Part shown: piece after piece, positions 13,260 to 17,730 of the stretch
How the letters are laid out: every line of letters starts with the position of its first letter
How positions within the stretch are numbered: position 1 is the first letter of the stretch
Source: Flavobacteriales bacterium UBA1531
GTDB lineage: Bacteria; Bacteroidota; Bacteroidia; Flavobacteriales_D; Sanyastnellaceae
DNA: 17,730 nucleotides
Direction of reading: 5' to 3'
Assembly: GCA_002323795.1 (NCBI GenBank)
Contig: DCPZ01000013.1
Coordinates: 1 to 17,730, forward strand
Translations under genes and position numbers: made by a program
Notes under the pieces: generated by a model
The model's input: only the letters and a program-made list of their open reading frames with translations
Database searches by the model: none
Told to the model about the DNA's origin: nothing

Positions 13260-14867
13260 ATGAACTCTTTGAACCACACAAGCAATGCGTTGAGATGCCT
13301 TGCGCTCACTTTTGCCTCTGCAATCCTTACCCTCACAGCCTCAGGGCAAAACGACCTGATGCTTCAAGGCATCATCGATTTTACTGTCCCAAGCGGCGGT
13401 TCGGACGGAAAGGCCATTCACTTGGTTGCAAACAATGACATCGCTGACTTGAGTGCATATGGCATTGGCGTCGCCAACAATGGAGGCGGTACCGATGGAC
13501 AAGAATATACTTTCCCTGAAATGGCTGTCACAGCAGGTGATGATATTTTTGTCGCACGAAGCCTAGATGCCATGTCGAACTATTTTCTCGCCGATTGCTT
13601 CGCGTCCTTCGAACATGCGCTTGATGCGAATTCGAGCATCAGCCAAAACGGGGATGACGCCATTGAACTCTTCTTCAACGACGCGGTCATCGAAACATTC
13701 GGAGACATCGATACCGACGGAACAGGCGAAGAATGGGACTATTTGGATTCATGGGCTTACAAAATGGAAGGTGTTTGGACCTATGGAGGCACCAATTGCA
13801 CTGACGGAACCGCCAACACATTCGAGTCCGATTGTCCATACCCCATGTGCGATATTCCTGAAGATATCCCCGGATGCATGGATGAGAATGCCTTCAACTA
13901 CAACTCGAATGCCACTGTAGACGATGGATCCTGTGAAGCTGTGCTCACCGGTTGTTTGGATTTTGATGCTGACAATTACAATGGGGATGCCAACACCGCA
14001 TGCGAGGAATGCTGCGAATTCTTGGGCTGTACCGATGAGACTGCATTGAATTATGATGACGAGGCCAACAGCGATGACGCCTCCTGCATTTTCGACGCAA
14101 GTGAACTTTCAAATGCTCTGATGCTGCAAGGCATCATTGACTTTACGGTCCCCAGTGGAGGTTCTGACGGTAAGGCACTGCATTTTGTTGCTGCAAATGA
14201 CATTGCAGATTTGAGCATTTTCGGAGTCGGAGTTGCCAACAACGGCGGTGGAACAGATGGAGAAGAATACAGTTTCCCAGAAATGGCAGTGAGTGCTGGC
14301 GACGATGTTTTGCTTGCTCGCACCCCTGAAGTGATGGAGAGCTACCTAGCGACTTCTTGTTACGGTTCATTTGAACACATTCTAACTGCAAGTTCAGCGA
14401 TCAGCCAAAATGGAGATGATGCGATTGAGCTTTTCGAGATGGGAATTGTGATCGAAACGTTTGGCGACATTGACGTTGATGGATCTGGTGAAGAGTGGGA
14501 ATACATGGACTCGTGGGCATACAAGATGGACGGAGCCTGGACTTATGGTGGTGTGAATTGCACCGATGGCACAGAAACCATTGCAGATGCGTCTTGTGTT
14601 TATCCTCTTTGCGGAGGATGTACCGATCCATTCTTCCTCAACTATGATTCAATGGCTTCTGCTGATGACGGCTCATGTGCTGGTTTCGTTGTCTTTGGCT
14701 GCACTTATGAAGTTGCGATCAATTACAATTCGCTGGCCACCCACGATGACGGATCTTGCGAGGTGGAGACAGGAGCGGCTTGCTTAGGAGACCTCGACGA
14801 TGACGGACTCATCGCCACGCCAGATTTGCTCACTTTCTTATCTGTATTCGGTTTGTCCTGCGAGTGA
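13260..14867 (+). CDS. Secreted protein with two lamin-tail-like domains, Cys repeats and dockerin-like C-terminus
   Basis: The 535-residue protein opens with a signal peptide (about 1-29, ending TLTASGQ). Two copies of one domain occupy residues 33-197 and 287-451, each beginning LMLQGIIDFTVPSGGSDGKA and sharing ANNGGGTDG, QNGDDAIELF and EEW.Y.DSWAYKM blocks. Five Cys repeats of the type GCTDxxAxNYxxxAxxDDGSC lie at 13872-13934, 13950-14015, 14025-14087, 14616-14678 and 14697-14759 (the second is variant). The last 26 residues form a Ca-loop-like dockerin module (GDLDDDGLIATPDLLTFLSV...C). I interpret the long repeats as lamin-tail-like beta-sandwich domains by their resemblance to the SGGSDGKALEI/YGIG pattern of such domains in secreted bacterial proteins; this is an inference. 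The function is unknown; binding or adhesion is possible. The next gene, 88 bp downstream, encodes the same domain. Confidence 0.72.
   Translation: MNSLNHTSNALRCLALTFASAILTLTASGQNDLMLQGIIDFTVPSGGSDGKAIHLVANNDIADLSAYGIGVANNGGGTDGQEYTFPEMAVTAGDDIFVARSLDAMSNYFLADCFASFEHALDANSSISQNGDDAIELFFNDAVIETFGDIDTDGTGEEWDYLDSWAYKMEGVWTYGGTNCTDGTANTFESDCPYPMCDIPEDIPGCMDENAFNYNSNATVDDGSCEAVLTGCLDFDADNYNGDANTACEECCEFLGCTDETALNYDDEANSDDASCIFDASELSNALMLQGIIDFTVPSGGSDGKALHFVAANDIADLSIFGVGVANNGGGTDGEEYSFPEMAVSAGDDVLLARTPEVMESYLATSCYGSFEHILTASSAISQNGDDAIELFEMGIVIETFGDIDVDGSGEEWEYMDSWAYKMDGAWTYGGVNCTDGTETIADASCVYPLCGGCTDPFFLNYDSMASADDGSCAGFVVFGCTYEVAINYNSLATHDDGSCEVETGAACLGDLDDDGLIATPDLLTFLSVFGLSCE
13356..13850 (+). 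repeat. Lamin-tail-like repeat unit A
   Basis: First of four copies, residues 33-197 of the first repeat gene. It shares with unit B the stretch MLQGIIDFTVPSGGSDGK without change in protein, but half of those codons differ at the third base. Confidence 0.7.
14118..14612 (+). repeat. Lamin-tail-like repeat unit B
   Basis: Second copy, residues 287-451 of the same gene. The order of conserved blocks is the same as in unit A, and the length is equal (165 residues). Confidence 0.7.
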
Positions 14868-14954
14868 GCAGAATGCGGAAGAATGAGGTGGTTACGGTTC
14901 GGATATTTGGATAGGCCAATGTAAATTGCTGGCACATTCACCGAATCTACGATC

Positions 14955-16514
14955 ATGGCTTTTCAGCAATCTCTTGCGACACTCTCTTTTTTTCTATTGG
15001 CGGTTTGTTTCACACACCAAGCATCGGCTTCTGCAGAACTGGACTCGCTGATTTTTCAGGGCATATTGGATCTTGACGTACCCTCCGGTGGGTCAGATGG
15101 AAAAGCACTGCACTTTCTAGCCACTGAAGATGTGGATGACCTCAGTGTTTATGGAATCGGAACAGCCAATAACGGCGGAGGGACAGACGGACAAGAATAC
15201 ACGTTTCCGGCAGAACCTCTCGACGAGGGACAACATCTACTCTTGGCACGGTCCACTGCAGCAATGAGCGCCTATTTCGGAGCTTGCATCGCTGAATTTG
15301 ATGTGGTCATGGAAGCTTCCACTGCAGTGAATCAAAATGGCGATGACGCGATTGAATTGTTTCTGAATGACGAGATCATCGAGACCTATGGTGACCCTGA
15401 TGTGGATGGCTCAGGAGAGAGCTGGGAATATTCTGACAGTTGGGCATTCAAATCCGAAGAAGGGGATTGGACAGTCGGGGGATTGGGTTGCTCAACTGCT
15501 GCGAATACTGAAGAATCCGCATGCCCTTATCCGCTTTGTAACGAATCTGAAGGAATTCCAGGCTGCACAGCTGAAACTGCATGCAACTATGATGCGGAAG
15601 CAACCGTTGATGATTTGACGTGTGTGTATCCGGGAGATGCTTGCGATGATGGCGATGCCTTGACAGTCTTTGATACACTCACTGAAACTTGTGACTGCGA
15701 AGGGACGGTTTTTGAGCCATCCAACCAATTGATACTGACGGGTATTATTCACGCCGGATCAGCCCCCAAAGCACTGGAGCTTTATGTGATGGATGATCTC
15801 GAAACGCTCGGTCAATACGGCCTGGGCACCGCTCAAAACGGAGGCGGCACAGATGGAGTGGAATGGACATTCCCCGACGAAGGAGCCGAGGCGGGTTCAT
15901 TCATCTACGTGACCAACGATGCGGAAGCCTTCACTGCATATTTCGGTTTCGCCCCAACCTTTGGTGAGGCGGGAGCCGTTTGCAATTTCAACGGGAATGA
16001 CGCTGTTGAACTTTTTGAAGCAGGAATTCCTGTAGACACCTATGGCGAAATCGATACCGATGGTTTGGGCGCAAGTTGGGAATACACCGATGCCTGGGCA
16101 TACCGAGTCGATGGCACGGGACCAGATGGAAATGCATTCGTGCAAACCAATTGGAACGTAAGTACACTGGGCGTAACTGATGGGCCGCTCACCAATGAGT
16201 TCTCCAATGAGCCGTTCCCAAATGGTACGTACAACAACACGCCGGATGGCATCAATGAGTGGACTTCTGATGGCATCGAAATGCACATCTTCCCCAATCC
16301 TACTGTGGGTGGGACCGTGCGTGTGCAATCGTCTTCAATCATTGAAACATTGACCATCCACAATCTAGGTGGGCAGTTGATTCAAAGCATTCCTGCATCT
16401 GGTCACACAGCGTTCTTCAATGCGGACCAACTCGCCGGTGGAATTTATACCATTCAAGCAACTTGCCCGGAGGGCAATCGGCAGATTAGCCTATTTGTCA
16501 AATCCACCCACTGA
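14955..16514 (+). CDS. Secreted protein with two lamin-tail-like domains and T9SS sorting domain
   Basis: The 519-residue protein begins with a signal peptide (MAFQQSLATLSFFLLAVCFT...ASAS). Unit C of the shared domain covers residues 32-195 and unit D, more divergent, residues 259-412. Between them is one Cys repeat (GCTAETACNYDAEATVDDLTC, about 201-221, here split for length: GCTAETACNY then DAEATVDD). The final 75 residues or so form a T9SS type A sorting domain (IFPNPTVGGTVRVQSS..., TIHNLGGQLIQ, ...LAGGIYTI), so the protein is exported by T9SS and probably fixed to the surface. It differs from its neighbour in having this tail instead of a dockerin-like one. The next gene starts with a 1-nt TGATG overlap, which suggests translational coupling. 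Function unknown. Confidence 0.78.
   Translation: MAFQQSLATLSFFLLAVCFTHQASASAELDSLIFQGILDLDVPSGGSDGKALHFLATEDVDDLSVYGIGTANNGGGTDGQEYTFPAEPLDEGQHLLLARSTAAMSAYFGACIAEFDVVMEASTAVNQNGDDAIELFLNDEIIETYGDPDVDGSGESWEYSDSWAFKSEEGDWTVGGLGCSTAANTEESACPYPLCNESEGIPGCTAETACNYDAEATVDDLTCVYPGDACDDGDALTVFDTLTETCDCEGTVFEPSNQLILTGIIHAGSAPKALELYVMDDLETLGQYGLGTAQNGGGTDGVEWTFPDEGAEAGSFIYVTNDAEAFTAYFGFAPTFGEAGAVCNFNGNDAVELFEAGIPVDTYGEIDTDGLGASWEYTDAWAYRVDGTGPDGNAFVQTNWNVSTLGVTDGPLTNEFSNEPFPNGTYNNTPDGINEWTSDGIEMHIFPNPTVGGTVRVQSSSIIETLTIHNLGGQLIQSIPASGHTAFFNADQLAGGIYTIQATCPEGNRQISLFVKSTH
15048..15539 (+). repeat. Lamin-tail-like repeat unit C
   Basis: Third copy, residues 32-195 of the second repeat gene. It begins LIFQGILDLDVPSGGSDGKA, conserving the same glycine-rich core as units A and B, and is slightly shorter (164 residues). 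Confidence 0.7.
15729..16190 (+). repeat. Lamin-tail-like repeat unit D (divergent)
   Basis: Fourth copy, residues 259-412. It keeps AQNGGGTDG, GNDAVELFEAG and ASWEYTDAWAYRVDG, but the N-terminal PSGGSDGKAL block has become SAPKALELYV, which is closer to the classic lamin-tail domain wording. Confidence 0.6.
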
Positions 16515-16798
16515 TGAAGCATCATTTCTTTTATCCTCTCTTCCTCTCTGCCCTTTTCCTATTCGGATCATGTGACGATGGAAAGAATTTCTCCGAGAAA
16601 TTCAAAACGGGTTGGATGTCCAGTTGCAAAAAGCAAGCGAGTATGAATATGGACAAAGACGTTGCAGCAGAGTATTGCCAATGCTCATTGGACATTGTCA
16701 TGGAGCGTTACGAGAACGATGAAAAAGCCGGGGAGGCCATTGCCTCCATGTCAGTGAATCGGATGCAGCAAATCTTGGTTTTGCCTTGCATTCAGTGA
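16514..16798 (+). CDS. Small Cys-rich lipoprotein
   Basis: The protein has 94 residues. The ATG overlaps the preceding stop by one base (TGATG). The signal peptide MKHHFFYPLFLSALFLFGSC ends in a lipobox with Cys20 lipidated. The short mature part is charged and helical and has four Cys (38, 55, 57, 92), including a CxC in AAEYCQCSLDIV. This resembles a widespread but unnamed class of Bacteroidota small lipoproteins with a C....CxC pattern; I do not recognise a function. It probably sits in the inner or outer membrane facing the periplasm. It is likely co-translated with the T9SS protein upstream. Confidence 0.7.
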   Translation: MKHHFFYPLFLSALFLFGSCDDGKNFSEKFKTGWMSSCKKQASMNMDKDVAAEYCQCSLDIVMERYENDEKAGEAIASMSVNRMQQILVLPCIQ

Positions 16799-16811
16799 TT
16801 CTGTCTTTGCA

Positions 16812-16828
16812 GTTAAAGCGGTTTTAAC
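16812..16828 (+). terminator. Weak AT-rich hairpin after the lipoprotein gene
   Basis: GTTAAA (16812-16817) pairs with TTTAAC (16823-16828) across 5 nt (GCGGT), 14 bp after the stop at 16798. The stem is short and no T-tract follows, so termination here is only a suggestion. Confidence 0.25.
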
Positions 16829-16863
16829 AGGAGTTAATTATTGATTTAGAACCTTTTTCGAGG

Positions 16864-16894
16864 GGAATTGTCTTTTACAGCGCAAGACAATTCC
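16864..16894 (+). promoter_or_regulatory. Perfect 11-bp inverted repeat directly before a start codon
   Basis: GGAATTGTCTT (16864-16874) pairs with AAGACAATTCC (16884-16894) across a 9-nt loop, ending at the base before the ATG at 16895. It could be an operator (dyad of 31 bp) or an mRNA stem that hides the start region. No T-tract follows, so it is unlikely to be a terminator. Confidence 0.6.
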
Positions 16895-17730
16895 ATGTTA
16901 AGATTATTCTCACTTCTCTTCGTAGGCATCGGTTTGACCACTTCATTTTCTGCCAATGCTCAATACGGCAGTTTTGGTCAAGACACCTGCCCCGCGGATT
17001 CGGTTCCTGTCGATGACATCATCTACTACGGCGAAATGCTGGACATGAGCAATGGTTATCAAGTCGGTGATACAGTGTTCGATTTTACGGTCTACGATTT
17101 TGACGGAACCCCCCTCAACCTATACGATGAGCTCAGTGGGCAGAAGCCTGTGGTGCTCATCAATGGTTCCGTCTCCTGCTTGCGCTTCCGCGGAACATTC
17201 GAACCAGACAACAATGGACAGCAGTATGTCGCTGCTCGAAATTACCTCGAAAGCCATGCCGATGATGTCAATTGGATTTTCATTTACGGTGTTGAAGCAC
17301 ATCCTACGGATGGAAACTGCCCGAGCAATTGCCCCCCGACGGTTAGCAACGATACCACCGTGGTGCAGCCTCCTTATTATCTGAACAGACGTTGGGCAGT
17401 GAACAGCTGGGAGCAATCCCCTGAGCATGACTTTCCATTTACGATGTATGCAGACAACCAAGACAACGCAGTATACAACAACTTCTTTCAGAGGCCCTTT
17501 GGAATGTTAGCGGTCAATTGTGACGGCACTGTGGCCTTGCGTGGCGATTGGGTGAATTCGTTTTTCATGGATTCGGGCAACGTAGCCGAGCTCAATGCTT
17601 GGCGCTCTGATTCGAATACTTGCTCCATCGAATGGACGCCTGAAGAGGACGCCAATGAAGATGAAAGCAACAGCACGGACGACGACAGCACGGACGACGA
17701 CAGCGCGGACGACGACAGCGCGGACGACGA
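16895..17730 (+). CDS. Secreted deiodinase-like (T1_dio/redoxin-fold) protein with Asp-rich repeat tail, 3'-truncated
   Basis: The frame is open to the window edge (278 codons visible). The signal peptide is MLRLFSLLFVGIGLTTSFSA (about 1-22). The core matches iodothyronine deiodinase-type redoxins, as I recall them, in three places. KPVVLINGSVSCLRF corresponds to RPLVLNFGSC-T-Sec-P-F, with Cys95 where deiodinases have selenocysteine. WIFIYGVEAHPTDG (Glu134, His136) corresponds to the EAHxxDGW motif. MYADNQDNAVYNNFF followed by VNCDGTVALRG corresponds to the late DxMxNxxxxxYAA...GRILYKG region. It is exported, unlike the membrane-anchored animal enzymes. It could be a thiol-dependent dehalogenase or reductase, or a generic redoxin. 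The tail is built from (S/T or A)DDD repeats. No sorting domain is visible; it may lie beyond the window. Confidence 0.75.
   Translation, partial: MLRLFSLLFVGIGLTTSFSANAQYGSFGQDTCPADSVPVDDIIYYGEMLDMSNGYQVGDTVFDFTVYDFDGTPLNLYDELSGQKPVVLINGSVSCLRFRGTFEPDNNGQQYVAARNYLESHADDVNWIFIYGVEAHPTDGNCPSNCPPTVSNDTTVVQPPYYLNRRWAVNSWEQSPEHDFPFTMYADNQDNAVYNNFFQRPFGMLAVNCDGTVALRGDWVNSFFMDSGNVAELNAWRSDSNTCSIEWTPEEDANEDESNSTDDDSTDDDSADDDSADD
17672..17730 (+). repeat. 15-bp tandem repeat, STDDD/SADDD
   Basis: Four units of AGC(A/G)CGGACGACGAC, starting at 17672, 17687, 17702 and 17717. The last is cut by the window edge after 14 bases. They encode Ser-Thr/Ala-Asp-Asp-Asp in frame, and differ only A/G between the first and second pairs. 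The array may continue past the window. Confidence 0.9.

Noticed and set aside
13356..16190. CRISPR or mobile element as an explanation of the repeats
   Set aside because: The repeats are long protein-coding domains with silent third-base differences, without spacers, terminal inverted repeats or a transposase.
17052..17384. 110-residue frame inside the deiodinase-like gene
   Set aside because: The frame of the main gene has a signal peptide and matches a redoxin pattern through this stretch; the alternate frame shows no domain.

Overview
The window looks like chromosomal DNA of a Bacteroidota bacterium, most likely a marine Flavobacteriales relative (Cryomorphaceae/Schleiferiaceae-like). 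The evidence is the number of secreted proteins, type IX secretion (T9SS) sorting domains (659-1624 and 14955-16514), EF-hand/dockerin-like ends of the form DxDxDGxVxxxDLLxxLxxFG, Cys repeats of the GCTDxxAxNYxxxAxxDDGSC type, Bacteroidota-style lipoproteins, AT-rich spacers without strong Shine-Dalgarno sites, and TAnnTTTG-like promoter elements. No rRNA, tRNA, CRISPR array, transposase or phage gene was seen.

Layout. At 1-297 is the 3' end of a PAP2/vanadium-haloperoxidase-type protein fused to a dockerin-like tail, followed by a perfect hairpin. A minus-strand group (2463 down to 323) encodes a membrane fatty acid hydroxylase/sterol desaturase-family enzyme, a secreted intradiol dioxygenase-like protein with a T9SS tail, and a small membrane protein. 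A secreted dockerin-rich protein (2557-3651) converges on a small ABM-like protein (3688-4008), which is divergent from a thioredoxin-family protein (4126-4683). Next is a plus-strand trio: a porin (O/P type), an M14 zinc carboxypeptidase and a second porin (4748-8884), the last two overlapping by 4 nt.

Convergent to it is a four-gene minus-strand operon (13117 down to 8906) in which every junction is an ATGA 4-nt overlap: a lipoprotein alpha/beta hydrolase, a leucine-rich-repeat-like lipoprotein, a DcuC-family dicarboxylate transporter and an isoaspartyl dipeptidase (IadA-like). The likely theme is scavenging of peptides or isoaspartyl peptides and uptake of acidic products.

The right third is secretome. 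Two adjacent genes (13260-14867 and 14955-16514) carry four copies of one lamin-tail-like beta domain, one gene ending in a dockerin-like tail and the other in a T9SS sorting domain. A tiny Cys-containing lipoprotein follows. The last gene, from 16895, is open at the window end. It encodes a secreted redoxin that resembles iodothyronine deiodinases (Cys in place of selenocysteine) with an Asp-rich repeat tail, and it is preceded by an 11-bp perfect hairpin that abuts its start codon. This gene and the four-copy domain family are the most interesting items here.
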